A stretch of 64,000 nt of DNA. Origin: Pseudomonas silesiensis (GTDB lineage: Bacteria > Pseudomonadota > Gammaproteobacteria > Pseudomonadales > Pseudomonadaceae). Every line of letters starts with the position of its first letter. Within the stretch, counting starts at the first letter, position 1. Below the pieces are notes generated by a model, which was not told the DNA's origin, did not search any database, and saw only the letters and a program-made list of their open reading frames with translations. The DNA is taken from positions 4,422,501 through 4,486,500 of the forward strand of contig NZ_CP014870.1 in assembly GCF_001661075.1 (NCBI RefSeq). The letters are read 5' to 3'. Positions 1-12,811 of the stretch are shown piece by piece. Made by a program: the position numbers and the translations under genes.

Positions 1-596
1 ACTTCCAGCTCACGGCCTACCAGCGGGTCGATACGACCCTGGCGCGCGAGTTCGTTGAGATTGCTGGCATAAGCATCCAGGGGATTGCCTGAAGATGAAG
101 ACTCGCCGCCCTCGTCGTCCTGCATATCTTGCTCACCTTCAGAGTGATCGCCGTGCCCTGGCACCTTGGAAATGCCGTGGGCGATGTAGTTGACGACATC
201 GATCCGCGCGACGCTCTGCTGTTTCAGCAGGAACACCGCCTGACTCTCTTGTTCGCTGAAGATCGCAACCAGCACGTTGGCGCCGGTCACTTCGCGTTTG
301 CCCGAGCTCTGTACGTGAAAGACAGCACGCTGCAATACACGCTGAAAGCCCAGGGTTGGCTGGGTTTCACGATCCTCGTCATGGACGGGGATCAATGGCG
401 TGGTCGAGTCGATGAACTCCTGCAGATCATGCTTGAGTTTGTCGAGGTTTGCGCCGCAGGCACGCAAAACGGTGGCGGCAGCCTCATTGTCCAATAGGGC
501 CAGCAGGAGGTGTTCGACGGTCATGAATTCATGACGCTTCGATCGGGCCTCCTTGAAGGCAAGATTGAGGGTGACTTCGAGCTCGCGGTTTAACAT
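1..596 (-). CDS. clpA: ATP-dependent Clp protease ATP-binding subunit ClpA (N-terminal part; runs off the left edge)
   Basis: ClpA is the hexameric AAA+ unfoldase that feeds substrates, including N-degron proteins handed over by ClpS, into the ClpP peptidase in the cytoplasm. Only the first ~198 residues are in the window. They start MLNRELEVTLNLAFKEA and contain EHLLLALLDN, the typical ClpA/Clp-N repeat domain; an acidic Ser/Gly-rich linker follows, then the beginning of the first AAA domain (RQGRIDPLVGRELE). The ATG at 594-596 is preceded by GAGGTG with 5 nt spacing on the minus strand. clpS lies 30 nt upstream on the same strand, the usual clpS-clpA pair. Nothing unusual is seen in the visible part. 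Confidence 0.96.
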   Translation of the reverse strand, partial: MLNRELEVTLNLAFKEARSKRHEFMTVEHLLLALLDNEAAATVLRACGANLDKLKHDLQEFIDSTTPLIPVHDEDRETQPTLGFQRVLQRAVFHVQSSGKREVTGANVLVAIFSEQESQAVFLLKQQSVARIDVVNYIAHGISKVPGHGDHSEGEQDMQDDEGGESSSSGNPLDAYASNLNELARQGRIDPLVGRELE

Positions 597-626
597 AGCT
601 TCACCTCATACCCAAGTGGTCGGCGA

Positions 627-1010
627 TTAACCGTCCTTCTCGATTTCACAGAGTAGCGGATGCTGGCTTTCCCTGGCGTACTGGTTGACCTGCATGGCCT
701 TCGTCTCGGCGATGTCGCGGGTAAACACTCCACATACTGCCCGTCCTTCTGTGTGGACGGCCAGCATGACCTTGGTCGCCAGCTCGCGATTCAGGTTAAA
801 AAACACCTCGAGCACTTCGACGACGAAATCCATCGGTGTGTAGTCATCGTTGAACAAAACCACCTTGTACATCGGTGGTGCCTGTAACGCCGGCTTTGCT
901 TCCTGAACAGCAATGCCCGCTGAATCGTCGTCGTGTTCCTCCGGACGATCTGTTTGGAGAGTCGGACGATCCTGATTGAATGTTAGTCGAATCTGGCTGA
1001 TTGCATGCAT
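627..1010 (-). CDS. clpS: ClpS, ATP-dependent Clp protease adaptor
   Basis: ClpS binds the ClpA N-domain and delivers proteins with N-terminal Leu/Phe/Tyr/Trp to ClpAP (N-end rule). The 127-residue product has a flexible acidic N-terminus (residues ~15-40) followed by the conserved core: [18 protein letters not shown] (the NDDYTPM segment forms the N-degron pocket) and the helix [13 protein letters not shown]. The C-terminus CEIEKDG is typical of Pseudomonas ClpS. It is slightly longer than the ~120 residues usual in the genus because of a short insertion ([10 protein letters not shown] region) in the variable N-terminal tail. It is followed after 30 nt by clpA, so the two are probably co-transcribed leftward from the spacer shared with cspD. 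Confidence 0.96.
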   Translation of the reverse strand: MHAISQIRLTFNQDRPTLQTDRPEEHDDDSAGIAVQEAKPALQAPPMYKVVLFNDDYTPMDFVVEVLEVFFNLNRELATKVMLAVHTEGRAVCGVFTRDIAETKAMQVNQYARESQHPLLCEIEKDG

Positions 1011-1235
1011 GGAAAGAAAGGTTCGTCAGTTGTGCGAATACAGTGGTGGGGGCGACCATCGCCGATTTCAACTCCGACTGCCTGGTCACCTTGACTATCG
1101 GCAAAACGGTGTTACAACCAATAGAGCCCACAGTGGGTAAAAAAGGTCCGCGGAGTCAACCTTATTTCTAAGAAATGACTGCGGATGTACTGGATGATAC
1201 TCCAGTGATGGAGTCTGTTGCAGAGGGATATGGGA

Positions 1236-1502
1236 ATGTCAGGAGTGAAGGTCAGCGGCAAGGTCAAATGGTTCAATAACGCCAAGGGTTACGGCTTCAT
1301 CAACGAGGACGGCAAGACAGAAGATCTCTTTGCCCACTACTCGGCCATCCAGATGGACGGTTACAAAACCCTGAAAGCCGGCCAGGCCGTGGTCTTTGAG
1401 ATCATCCAGGGCCCCAAGGGCTTGCACGCCGTGAATATCACCCACCCACTGGCCGTCGACGCGGTCATCACGCCAGCCACGCAACAGACGGTTACGGTTT
1501 AA
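1236..1502 (+). CDS. cspD: CspD-type cold-shock-domain protein
   Basis: A single cold-shock domain with the RNP1 motif KGYGFI and the RNP2-like segment DLFAHYSAI, starting [14 protein letters not shown]; such proteins bind single-stranded nucleic acid. CspD is the stationary-phase, replication-inhibiting member, and its place divergent from clpS-clpA matches the E. coli cspD/clpS/clpA order. The C-terminal extension beyond the ~70-residue domain ([17 protein letters not shown]) is usual for Pseudomonas CspD. The start at ATG 1236 is chosen because AGAGGG at 1222-1227 is well spaced. An in-frame ATG at 1230 and TTG at 1218 would add 2 or 6 residues. The leader holds a short hairpin (ACTGGA/TCCAGT, about 1191-1207). 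Confidence 0.9.
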   Translation: MSGVKVSGKVKWFNNAKGYGFINEDGKTEDLFAHYSAIQMDGYKTLKAGQAVVFEIIQGPKGLHAVNITHPLAVDAVITPATQQTVTV

Positions 1503-1525
1503 TTCCGCGCCCACCCCGCAGCATA

Positions 1526-1567
1526 AAAAAACCGCCCGGCTCAATCGCTTGAGCCGGGCGGTTTTTG
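1526..1567. terminator. Bidirectional intrinsic terminator between cspD and icd
   Basis: A 13-bp GC-rich stem (CCGCCCGGCTCAA / TTGAGCCGGGCGG) with a TCGC loop is flanked by an A-run on the left and a T-run on the right. It can therefore terminate cspD rightward and icd leftward. Confidence 0.92.
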
Positions 1568-1583
1568 TTACACCTGATTTCGC

Positions 1584-2840
1584 TTACATGTGCGAAATCA
1601 GTGCATCGCCAAACGCAGACGAAGACAGCAGTTTCGCGCCTTCCATCAGACGGTGGAAGTCATAGGTCACGGTCTTGGCGGAGATCGCGCCGTTGGTGCC
1701 CTTGATGATCAGGTCGGCCGCTTCGGTCCAGCCCATGTGGCGCAGCATCATCTCTGCGGACAGGATCAAGGAGCCCGGATTGACCTGGTCCTTGCCGGCG
1801 TACTTCGGCGCAGTACCGTGGGTCGCTTCGAACATTGCAATGGTGTCGGACAGGTTGGCACCTGGCGCGATACCGATACCGCCCACTTCCGCCGCCAGGG
1901 CGTCGGAGAGGTAGTCGCCATTGAGGTTCAGGGTCGCGATCACATCGTATTCGGCCGGGCGCAACAGGATCTGCTGGAGCATGGCGTCGGCGATGGCATC
2001 CTTGACGATGACGTTCTTGCCGGTTTTCGGGTTCTTGAACTGCATCCACGGACCGCCGTCGAGCAGGGTCGCGCCGAACTCCTCAGCCGCCACTTCGTAG
2101 GCCCACTCCTTGAAGGCACCTTCGGTGAACTTCATGATGTTGCCTTTGTGCACGATGGTCAGCGAGTCGCGGTCGTTGTCGACCACATACTGCAGGGCCT
2201 TGCGCGCCAGACGCTTGGTGCCTTGCAGGGACACCGGCTTGATACCGATACCGCAATTTTCGTCGAAACGGATCTTGGTCACGCCCATTTCGTCTTTCAG
2301 GAACTTGATGACCTTGGTCGCTTCCGGCGAGCCAGCCTTCCATTCGATACCGGCATAAATGTCTTCCGAGTTTTCGCGGAAGATGGTCATGTCGACGTCG
2401 CCTGGTTTCTTGACCGGGCTAGGCACGCCTTCGAACCAGCGCACCGGGCGCAGGCAGACATACAGGTCGAGTTGCTGGCGCAGGGCCACGTTCAGCGAAC
2501 GGATGCCGCCGCCGACCGGAGTGGTCAGGGGGCCCTTGATGGACACCACGTAATCCTTGACCGCGTCCAGGGTTTCCTGGGGTAGCCAGGTATCCTGGTC
2601 GTAAACCTGAGTCGCTTTCTCCCCGGCGTAGACCTCCATCCAGGAAATTTTGCGCTCGCCGCCGTAAGCCTTCTTAACAGCAGCATCGACAACCTTGATC
2701 ATGACGGGGCTGATATCAACCCCAATGCCGTCGCCTTCGATGAAGGGGATGATCGGGTTATTAGGAACATTGAGAGAATGGTCTGCATTGACGGTGATTT
2801 TGTCGCCGACGGCTGGAACCTGAATCTTCTTGTAACCCAT
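1584..2840 (-). CDS. icd: Isocitrate dehydrogenase, NADP-dependent (homodimeric Icd)
   Basis: Oxidative decarboxylation of isocitrate to 2-oxoglutarate with NADP+ in the TCA cycle (cytoplasm). The 418-residue product has the family signature around [21 protein letters not shown]-binding residues near [17 protein letters not shown], and the substrate/phosphorylation loop [14 protein letters not shown]. Ser115 there corresponds to the serine phosphorylated by AceK in E. coli, so flux control toward the glyoxylate enzyme AceA, encoded ~10 kb away, is expected. The start at 2840 ([11 protein letters not shown]) is favoured by GGAG 6 nt upstream; in-frame starts further out give unconserved sequence. 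It is divergent from idh, which encodes an unrelated isozyme. Confidence 0.97.
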   Translation of the reverse strand: MGYKKIQVPAVGDKITVNADHSLNVPNNPIIPFIEGDGIGVDISPVMIKVVDAAVKKAYGGERKISWMEVYAGEKATQVYDQDTWLPQETLDAVKDYVVSIKGPLTTPVGGGIRSLNVALRQQLDLYVCLRPVRWFEGVPSPVKKPGDVDMTIFRENSEDIYAGIEWKAGSPEATKVIKFLKDEMGVTKIRFDENCGIGIKPVSLQGTKRLARKALQYVVDNDRDSLTIVHKGNIMKFTEGAFKEWAYEVAAEEFGATLLDGGPWMQFKNPKTGKNVIVKDAIADAMLQQILLRPAEYDVIATLNLNGDYLSDALAAEVGGIGIAPGANLSDTIAMFEATHGTAPKYAGKDQVNPGSLILSAEMMLRHMGWTEAADLIIKGTNGAISAKTVTYDFHRLMEGAKLLSSSAFGDALISHM

Positions 2841-5562
<2,722 letters not shown>

Positions 5563-5576
5563 GGTTGTAAGGATGC

Positions 5577-5611
5577 AAAGAAGCCCCGGCCTTGTGCCGG
5601 GGTTTCTGTTT
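5577..5611 (+). terminator. Intrinsic terminator after idh
   Basis: Stem GCCCCGGC / GCCGGGGT with a 5-nt loop (5583-5603) is followed by TTTCTGTT. It lies 20 nt after the idh stop. Confidence 0.8.
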
Positions 5612-5624
5612 CCAACACCCACTC

Positions 5625-5730
5625 CTGTAGGAGCGAGGCTTGCCCGCGAAGCAGGCGGCGCGGTCTTTCGCAAGAATCGCGGTGATGCCTTCGCGGGCAA
5701 GTCGGATCGCCGCACCGCTCGCTCCTACAG
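5625..5730. repeat. REP/REPIN palindromic repeat
   Basis: CTGTAGGAGCGAGGCTTGCC at the left is answered by GGGCAAGTCGGATCGCCGC..GCTCCTACAG at the right. This is the dispersed Pseudomonas REP sequence in paired inverted form, with an inner GCGGTCTTTCGCAAGAATC spacer. Confidence 0.85.
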
Positions 5731-5752
5731 ATTGATGACCGGAGGATATTTC

Positions 5753-6199
5753 ATGGATTGGCTACCCCACATCACCGTCGCCACCATCGTCGAAGACAAC
5801 GGCCGCTTCCTGATGGTCGAAGAAACCAAGCACGGACGAACGGTACTCAACCAGCCCGCCGGTCACCTCGACCCGGACGAAACCCTGATCGAGGCCGCCG
5901 TGCGCGAAACCCTCGAAGAAACCGGCTGGGACGTCGAACCCACCGGCGTGGTGGGCATTTACCTCTACACCGCCCCCAGCAACGGCGTGACCTACCAGCG
6001 GGTCTGTTTCAACGCAAAACCGCTCAAACACCACCCGGACTACCAGTTGGACGACGGCATCGTCGGCGCCAAGTGGCTGACGCGTGACGAACTGCTGGCA
6101 CAGCGCGCAAACTGGCGCAGTGAGTTGATCATCCGCTGTATCGATGATTATCTGGACGGCAATCACTTCGGTCTCGAATTGATCCGCCCTTCTCTTTAG
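5753..6199 (+). CDS. nudJ: NudJ-like Nudix hydrolase (phosphatase of HMP-PP / nucleoside phosphates)
   Basis: The Nudix box is complete, from GHLDPDE through REtLEEtGW (GX5EX7REUXEEXGU), in a 148-residue protein starting MDWLPHITVATIVEDNG. E. coli NudJ (153 residues) hydrolyses thiamin-precursor HMP-PP and nucleoside di-/triphosphates and also sits directly before mnmA, so position and size support this name over a generic MutT label. GGAGG at 5741-5745 sets the start at 5753; the longer reading from 5573 would be translated from REP sequence and is rejected. mnmA follows after 59 nt. Confidence 0.9.
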   Translation: MDWLPHITVATIVEDNGRFLMVEETKHGRTVLNQPAGHLDPDETLIEAAVRETLEETGWDVEPTGVVGIYLYTAPSNGVTYQRVCFNAKPLKHHPDYQLDDGIVGAKWLTRDELLAQRANWRSELIIRCIDDYLDGNHFGLELIRPSL

Positions 6200-6258
6200 C
6201 CTTGCGGGCTTCAGCCTGCTAGAATCGCGTCCTTTTTCAAGACACTCATTGAATCCCT

Positions 6259-7404
6259 ATGCGTGATCCAGCCCCTTCTGACACACAAAAGAAGCGCGTC
6301 ATTGTCGGCATGTCCGGCGGCGTGGACTCTTCCGTTTCCGCTCTCCTGCTGATCGAGCAGGGTTATGAGGTGGAAGGCCTGTTCATGAAGAACTGGGAAG
6401 AAGACGATGGAACGGAATACTGCACCGCCATGGATGACCTGGCGGACGCCCAGGCCGTGTGCGACAGGATTGGCATCAAGCTGCACACCGCCAACTTCGC
6501 CGCCGAGTACTGGGACAACGTGTTCGAGCACTTCCTGGCCGAATACAAGGCCGGCCGCACGCCGAACCCGGACATCCTCTGCAACCGCGAGATCAAGTTC
6601 AAGGCGTTCCTCGACTACGCCATGATGCTCGGCGCCGACCTGATCGCCACCGGCCACTACGTGCGCCGCCGCGACATCGACGGCCGCACCGAGCTGCTCA
6701 AGGGCCTGGACCCGAACAAGGACCAGAGCTACTTCCTGCACGCCGTCGGCGGTGAACAGATCGCCAAGACCCTGTTCCCGGTCGGCGAGCTGGAAAAGCC
6801 CGAAGTGCGCGCGATCGCCGAGAAACATCAGCTGGCCACCGCGAAGAAAAAGGACTCCACCGGGATCTGCTTTATCGGCGAGCGCCGCTTCAGCGACTTC
6901 CTCAAGCAGTACCTGCCGGCCCAGCCGGGCGAGATCAAGACCACCGAAGGCGAAGTCATCGGCCGTCACCACGGCTTGATGTATCACACCATCGGTCAGC
7001 GTCAGGGTCTGGGTATCGGCGGCCTGAAAGACGCCAGTGACGAACCCTGGTACGTGCTGATCAAGGACCTGGAGCACAACGAGCTGATCGTCGGCCAGGG
7101 CAATGACCACCCTTATCTGTTTTCCCGCGCCCTGCTCGCCTCGGAGATCTATTGGGTCAACCCGATCGACCTGAGCGAGCCGCGCAAGCTGACCGCCAAG
7201 GTGCGTTATCGCCAGAGCGACCAGCCCTGCACCCTGGAAAAAACCGCCAGCGGCTACCGCGCGACCTTCGATGACCCGCAACGCGCGGTCACCCCGGGCC
7301 AATCAGTGGTGTTCTACGACGGTGAAATCTGCCTCGGCGGCGGCGTGATCGAAATCGCCGAACCCTGGACCAGCAAGAGCACCAGCAAGGGCCAAGCTCA
7401 ATGA
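6259..7404 (+). CDS. mnmA: MnmA, tRNA-specific 2-thiouridylase
   Basis: MnmA installs 2-thiouridine at wobble U34 of tRNA-Lys, -Glu and -Gln, using ATP and persulfide sulfur from the Tus relay. The N-terminal PP-loop SGGVDSS (about residues 19-25) activates the uridine by adenylation. The two catalytic cysteines are visible as Cys108 ([14 protein letters not shown]) and Cys204 ([12 protein letters not shown]). Length is 381 residues, normal for the genus. The stop overlaps the hflD start by ATGA (7401-7404), indicating translational coupling in the nudJ-mnmA-hflD-purB run. Confidence 0.97.
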   Translation: MRDPAPSDTQKKRVIVGMSGGVDSSVSALLLIEQGYEVEGLFMKNWEEDDGTEYCTAMDDLADAQAVCDRIGIKLHTANFAAEYWDNVFEHFLAEYKAGRTPNPDILCNREIKFKAFLDYAMMLGADLIATGHYVRRRDIDGRTELLKGLDPNKDQSYFLHAVGGEQIAKTLFPVGELEKPEVRAIAEKHQLATAKKKDSTGICFIGERRFSDFLKQYLPAQPGEIKTTEGEVIGRHHGLMYHTIGQRQGLGIGGLKDASDEPWYVLIKDLEHNELIVGQGNDHPYLFSRALLASEIYWVNPIDLSEPRKLTAKVRYRQSDQPCTLEKTASGYRATFDDPQRAVTPGQSVVFYDGEICLGGGVIEIAEPWTSKSTSKGQAQ

Positions 7405-8024
7405 ACCCGACCCAGGAGCAATTGACGGCACTGGGCGGGGTGTTTCTCGCCGCGGTGCTGGTCGACAAGATCGCCAAGACCGGCCAGACCACCGAAGCCG
7501 GCCTGACCTGCATGCTCGGCAGCCTGCTGATTCGCGATCCCAAGGACACGCTGGAAGTGTACGGCGGCGACGACCTCAATCTGCGTGAAGGCTACCGAGC
7601 GCTGATTGGCGCCCTGGAGCGCGACCCCAGCACCCTTCAGCGCGAACCGCTGCGTTATGCGCTGGCCATGCTGGGCCTGGAGCGCCAGCTGGCCAAACGC
7701 GGCGACATGCTGGACGAAATCGGCAAGCGCCTGCCGCAGATCCAGTCCCAGGTCGAGCACTTCGGCGCGGCTCACGAAAACGTGATCGCGGCCTGCGGTG
7801 CGCTGTATCAGGACACCTTGAGCACCCTGCGCCAGCGGATTCAGGTCCACGGCGACATGCGCAACCTGCAGCAGCCGAGCAATGCCTCGAAAATCCGCGC
7901 CCTGTTGCTGGCCGGAATTCGTTCGGCACGCCTGTGGCGGCAGTTGGGCGGGCATCGCTGGCAGCTGGTGATCAGCCGCCGCAAGTTGTTGAAAGAACTT
8001 TACCCGCTGATGCGCAGCAGCTGA
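7401..8024 (+). CDS. hflD: HflD, high-frequency lysogenization protein homologue
   Basis: A 207-residue, mostly helical peripheral membrane protein starting [24 protein letters not shown]. coli HflD binds phage lambda CII and is otherwise of unknown cellular role. Conservation between mnmA and purB across gammaproteobacteria is the best support. It overlaps mnmA by 4 nt and is followed by a hairpin terminator, so purB probably has its own promoter. No active-site motif can be pointed to. Confidence 0.93.
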   Translation: MNPTQEQLTALGGVFLAAVLVDKIAKTGQTTEAGLTCMLGSLLIRDPKDTLEVYGGDDLNLREGYRALIGALERDPSTLQREPLRYALAMLGLERQLAKRGDMLDEIGKRLPQIQSQVEHFGAAHENVIAACGALYQDTLSTLRQRIQVHGDMRNLQQPSNASKIRALLLAGIRSARLWRQLGGHRWQLVISRRKLLKELYPLMRSS

Positions 8025-8063
8025 ACCGCGCCCGCAACACCTTTGGTAATTTGTAACGCGTAA

Positions 8064-9521
<1,458 letters not shown>

Positions 9522-9543
9522 TCGACCGCTGCACCCGTTTGAG

Positions 9544-9571
9544 ACGCCCGGCAGCGCCGGGCGTTTTTATT
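9544..9571 (+). terminator. Intrinsic terminator after purB
   Basis: Perfect 9-bp stem ACGCCCGGC / GCCGGGCGT with a 3-nt loop, followed by TTTTTATT. Confidence 0.9.
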
Positions 9572-9607
9572 CCCGTCTGAAAAGTGCTTTTTTTCAATAG
9601 GTTACAC

Positions 9608-10777
9608 ATGAATCCTGACATTCCTCTTCAACTTCTGGGCGGCATCACTGCGCGGGAATTCCTGCGCGACTACTGGCAGAAAAAACCCCTGCTGATCCGT
9701 CAGGCGATTCCTGAATTCGAAAGCCCGATCGACGCCGACGAACTGGCCGGCCTCGCGCTGGAAGAAGAAGTTGAGTCGCGCCTGATCATCGAGAACGGCG
9801 AGCGCCCTTGGGAATTGCGCCGCGGCCCGTTCGCCGAAGACGAGTTCAGCAAGCTGCCGGAACGCGACTGGACCCTGCTGGTTCAAGCCGTTGACCAATT
9901 CGTGCCGGAAGTCGCCGAGCTGCTGGAAAACTTCCGCTTCCTGCCGAGCTGGCGCATCGACGACGTGATGATCAGCTTCGCCGCCCCGGGTGGCAGCGTT
10001 GGCCCGCACTTCGACAACTACGACGTGTTCCTGCTGCAGGGCCATGGCAAGCGCAACTGGAAAATCGGCCAGATGTGCGATTCCGAGAGCAAGCTGCTGC
10101 AGCACGCCGACCTGCGCATCCTCGCCGACTTCGAAGCCACCGACGAATGGGTGCTGGAACCGGGCGACATGCTGTACCTGCCGCCGCGCCTGGCCCACTG
10201 CGGCGTAGCTGTCGACGATTGCCTGACTTACTCGGTCGGCTTTCGCGCGCCGAGCGCCGCTGAGGTGCTGACCCACTTCACCGACTTCCTCAGCCAGTTC
10301 CTGCCGGACGAAGATCGCTACACCGACGCCGACGCCCTGCCTTCTGCCGATCCACACCAGATCCAGCACGACGCCCTCGATCGCTTGAAAGGCCTGCTGG
10401 CCGAGCACATGAGCGACGAACGCCTGCTGCTGACCTGGTTCGGCCAGTTCATGACCGAGCCACGTTATCCGGAATTGGTGGTGGGCCCGGAAGAAATCGA
10501 AGAAGACGACCTGCTCGCCAGCCTCGAGCAAGGCGCGGTGCTGATCCGCAACCCGAGTGCGCGCCTGGCCTGGTCCGAAGTCGATGACGACCTGCTGCTG
10601 TTCGCCAGCGGCCAGAGCCGGTACCTGCCGGGCAAACTGCGCGAGTTGCTGAAGATGATTTGCGCCGCCGACTCGCTGCACGTCGACAATCTCGGCGACT
10701 GGCTGAGCGACGAAGACGGTCGCGGCCTGCTGTGCGAGCTGATCAAGCAAGGAAGCCTGGGGTTTGCCGATGAATAA
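9608..10777 (+). CDS. roxA: RoxA/YcfD-type ribosomal protein L16 arginine 3-hydroxylase (JmjC cupin oxygenase)
   Basis: A 389-residue 2-oxoglutarate/Fe(II) oxygenase; the E. coli homologue hydroxylates Arg81 of 50S protein L16. The cupin domain shows the metal triad HxD at His134-Asp136 (GPHFDNYDVF) and the distal His197 (PPRLAHCGV). The W-rich GKRNWKIGQ strand and the acidic winged-helix C-terminus match the family. The start at ATG 9608 is chosen; a GTG at 9584 adds eight residues derived from a T-rich spacer. In E. coli roxA lies just beyond phoPQ in the same region, so its place next to purB is part of an old gene order. The 3' end overlaps the next gene by 8 nt. Confidence 0.93.
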   Translation: MNPDIPLQLLGGITAREFLRDYWQKKPLLIRQAIPEFESPIDADELAGLALEEEVESRLIIENGERPWELRRGPFAEDEFSKLPERDWTLLVQAVDQFVPEVAELLENFRFLPSWRIDDVMISFAAPGGSVGPHFDNYDVFLLQGHGKRNWKIGQMCDSESKLLQHADLRILADFEATDEWVLEPGDMLYLPPRLAHCGVAVDDCLTYSVGFRAPSAAEVLTHFTDFLSQFLPDEDRYTDADALPSADPHQIQHDALDRLKGLLAEHMSDERLLLTWFGQFMTEPRYPELVVGPEEIEEDDLLASLEQGAVLIRNPSARLAWSEVDDDLLLFASGQSRYLPGKLRELLKMICAADSLHVDNLGDWLSDEDGRGLLCELIKQGSLGFADE

Positions 10778-11195
10778 GATTCACGTACGTGTCGCAGACT
10801 GGCAAAAGGACAACGCCGAGATCCGGCGCATTCGTGAGACGGTGTTCGTCGCCGAGCAGTCCGTTCCGCCCGAGCTGGAATGGGATGCCGATGATGTGAC
10901 GGCGGTGCATTTCCTCGCTCTCGAAGGCGACTTTCCGGTGGGTACCGCTCGCCTGTTGCATGACGGTCACGTCGGCCGGGTATCGGTGCTCAAGGACTGG
11001 CGCGGCTTGAAAGTCGGCGATGCGCTGATGCACGCGGTGATCGGTGAAGCCGAGCAGCGCGGTCTGAAGCAGCAGATGCTGAGCGCGCAAGTGCAGGCCA
11101 CGGCGTTCTATGAGCGCCTGGGTTTTCACATGGTCAGCGAGGAGTTCCTGGAAGCAGGGATTCCACATGTGGACATGGTGCGTCACTCGGCTTGA
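10770..11195 (+). CDS. GNAT-family N-acetyltransferase
   Basis: A 141-residue GCN5-related acetyltransferase. The acetyl-CoA-binding core is seen as VGRVSVLKDWRGLKVGDALM (R/Q-x-x-G-x-G/A loop variant), and the C-terminal AtAFYERLGFHMVSEEFLEAGIPH strand-helix is that of the YjdJ/ElaA-like subgroup, whose substrates are mostly unknown. ATG 10770 overlaps the end of roxA by 8 nt, so the two are co-transcribed; a TTG 6 nt earlier is also possible. Downstream are REP elements and a terminator. The acceptor substrate cannot be inferred. Confidence 0.9.
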   Translation: MNKIHVRVADWQKDNAEIRRIRETVFVAEQSVPPELEWDADDVTAVHFLALEGDFPVGTARLLHDGHVGRVSVLKDWRGLKVGDALMHAVIGEAEQRGLKQQMLSAQVQATAFYERLGFHMVSEEFLEAGIPHVDMVRHSA

Positions 11196-11210
11196 TACCG
11201 AGTCGCGCCC

Positions 11211-11302
11211 TTCGCGAGCAAGCCCGCTCCCACAATAGATTTGTGAGTTGCTGAAGATTCTGGCAACACCATCGATTCCTGTGGGAGCGAGCTTGCTCGC
11301 GA
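11211..11302. repeat. REPIN (paired inverted REP)
   Basis: TTCGCGAGCAAGCCCGCTCC at the left and TGTGGGAGCGAGCTTGCTCG at the right form inverted arms around a ~45-nt spacer. Confidence 0.85.
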
Positions 11303-11322
11303 TAGCGGCCTCAAGGACACCA

Positions 11323-11360
11323 CAAAACGCCCCGCCATTTTCAAATGCCGGGGCGTTTTG
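11323..11360. terminator. Bidirectional intrinsic terminator downstream of the GNAT gene
   Basis: Inverted arms AAAACGCCCCG (11324-11334) and CGGGGCGTTTT (11349-11359) with a 14-nt loop; T-runs lie on both strands. Confidence 0.85.
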
Positions 11361-11416
11361 CTGTCTACGATTCAACTTGCCCCCTGCCAGGCCGACAAAC
11401 TGGCACTATCAAACCC

Positions 11417-11544
11417 TGTAGGAGCGAGCTTGCTCCGGGCGGCGTTCCGACGATGGACGTCAACGATAACGCGCAAAGCCTGACACTCCTAGGCACCCTT
11501 ACGTCCATCGTCGGAACGCCGCCCGGAGCAAGCTCGCTCCTACA
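11417..11544. repeat. Perfect 44-bp inverted repeat carrying REP ends
   Basis: Arm 11417-11460 is the exact reverse complement of 11501-11544, with a 40-nt unique centre. The outer ~18 nt of each arm is the common REP sequence (TGTAGGAGCGAGCTTGCTCC); the inner part (GGCGTTCCGACGATGGACGT) is not the usual REP. It lies 32 nt before the next gene's start and would form a very stable hairpin in the transcript. Confidence 0.9.
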
Positions 11545-11576
11545 TATCAAGGCATCAGAAGTCGGAGAAAAAGGAC

Positions 11577-12338
11577 ATGTCCCTACGCACCCTCCTAACC
11601 ACACTGCTACTGACCTGCAGTGCTTCGGTCATGGCCGCCACCGAGATCGTGCCGCTGAATTACCACACCAGCGCCGACATGTTGCCGATGGCGCAGGACT
11701 TCATAGGCAAGGAAGGCCAGGTCAGCGCCTACGGCAACCAGCTGATCGTCAACGCCGATCAACGCAAGATCGACGAACTTAAAGCCCTCATCGCCCAACT
11801 CGATACCGCACCCAAACGCCTGCTGATCACCGTCGACACCAGCGAAAACAACTTTCAGAATGACCAGGGTTATTCGGTCAACGGCGCCAAACCGGGCCAG
11901 ACCCGCATCATCAGCCGCAGCACCGACAGCCGCGACGGCGGCATCCAGCAAATCCAGGCCAGTGAAGGGGCTCCGGCGCTGATCCAGGTCGGCCAGAGCG
12001 TGCCGCTGACCAGCACCCAGGCCGATTCTTACGGCGACCTGCGCAGCCAGACCGAGTACCGCAACGTCACCCAGGGTTTCTACGTCACCGCCAGCGTCAC
12101 CGGCGAAACCGTTCACCTGGCGATCAGCACCAATCGTGATCGCATCAGCCAGGAACGGCCCGATGTAGTGAACGTGCAAAGTACCGACACAACTGTCACG
12201 GGACGCCTGGGCGAATGGATCACCCTGGCCGGCGTGAATCGCCAGACCCAGGCCGATAAACAGGGCCTGACCCGCAGCTACTCGACCCAGGGCAGGGATG
12301 ACATGACCCTGCGGGTGAAAGTCGATACTTTGGACTGA
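11577..12338 (+). CDS. Secreted/periplasmic protein with secretin N-domain-like region
   Basis: A 253-residue product with a clear signal peptide (short basic start, hydrophobic stretch LLTTLLLTCSASV, cleavage after VMA about residue 20). Residues ~22-90 (EIVPLNYHTSADML .. GNQLIVNADQRKIDELKALIAQLDTAPKRLLITVDT) have the beta-alpha-beta pattern of the N1/short secretin domain of type II/III secretins and PilQ. The remainder is beta-rich but lacks the secretin pore region, so it is not itself a channel. No secretion genes are adjacent. Role unknown; anchoring or periplasmic binding is only a guess. ATG 11577 is preceded by AAAAGGA. Confidence 0.8.
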   Translation: MSLRTLLTTLLLTCSASVMAATEIVPLNYHTSADMLPMAQDFIGKEGQVSAYGNQLIVNADQRKIDELKALIAQLDTAPKRLLITVDTSENNFQNDQGYSVNGAKPGQTRIISRSTDSRDGGIQQIQASEGAPALIQVGQSVPLTSTQADSYGDLRSQTEYRNVTQGFYVTASVTGETVHLAISTNRDRISQERPDVVNVQSTDTTVTGRLGEWITLAGVNRQTQADKQGLTRSYSTQGRDDMTLRVKVDTLD

Positions 12339-12378
12339 ATCACCGAAAACTGACTGATTAGTCGTATTAGACCAAAGA

Positions 12379-12404
12379 TGTAGTGGCGCAAAAAAAGCAC
12401 TACA
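12379..12404. promoter_or_regulatory. Palindromic operator-like site upstream of aceA
   Basis: TGTAGT (12379-12384) and ACTACA (12399-12404) form a dyad with a 14-nt spacer, ending 6 nt before a -35-like hexamer. The RpiR-family regulator RccR is known to control aceA in Pseudomonas, and I recall TGTAGT-type half-sites for it, so this is a candidate RccR site (inference). Confidence 0.5.
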
Positions 12405-12410
12405 AAACGT

Positions 12411-12439
12411 TTGACGATACAAAAAAGCAAAGGCATGAT
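12411..12439 (+). promoter_or_regulatory. Candidate aceA promoter
   Basis: TTGACG (12411-12416), 17-nt spacer, CATGAT (12434-12439): 5/6 and 4/6 matches to sigma-70 boxes. It is placed directly after the TGTAGT/ACTACA dyad. Confidence 0.45.
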
Positions 12440-12811
12440 GGCCTCGCTCCCGCTAATCAGGGGCCCTGGCAAGGGCCTTCGAAGCGATGTTCGCACCTAC
12501 CCCGCGAGCCGCTTCGTGTCTGTACCGCCCACAAGGTGTGTTTGACGAGGTTGCCGACTGGAACGAAGTTGTCCCGAGGGACGGAAGCGTATTTAGGTAA
12601 GCCCGGCATCACACTGAAGTTCGTACAAAGGCCCACGACGCCCGAATGCGCTCGCCAGTTCGCCCTTACCTGCTCACTTCCCCTCGAGCCATCGTTCATC
12701 CCGTCGCCAACCCCGCCGAATTCGACTTGACCGCCTAAGCTTCTGGTCAGCGAGCATGAGTTTTCCACCGCAGAACAACTTTCCGTAAAAGACGCGACGA
12801 GGTTTATCTCC
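12440..12811 (+). other. Long aceA leader, no gene recognised
   Basis: About 370 nt between the candidate promoter and the aceA start. It can be read through as an ORF (12383-12730) of about 115 codons without family features, rich in Pro/Arg/Ser and without a ribosome-binding site, so it is not called. A GAAGCG...CGCTTC hairpin lies at about 12479-12515. The leader length suggests post-transcriptional control, but nothing specific is recognised. Confidence 0.4.

Noticed and set aside
11205..11545. Possible CRISPR or insertion sequence because of repeated palindromes
   Set aside because: Repeats are REP/REPIN units without regular spacers, and no transposase or cas gene is present.
12383..12730. 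115-codon ORF in the aceA leader
   Set aside because: No ribosome site, low-complexity Pro/Ser/Arg content, overlaps promoter elements; treated as leader RNA.
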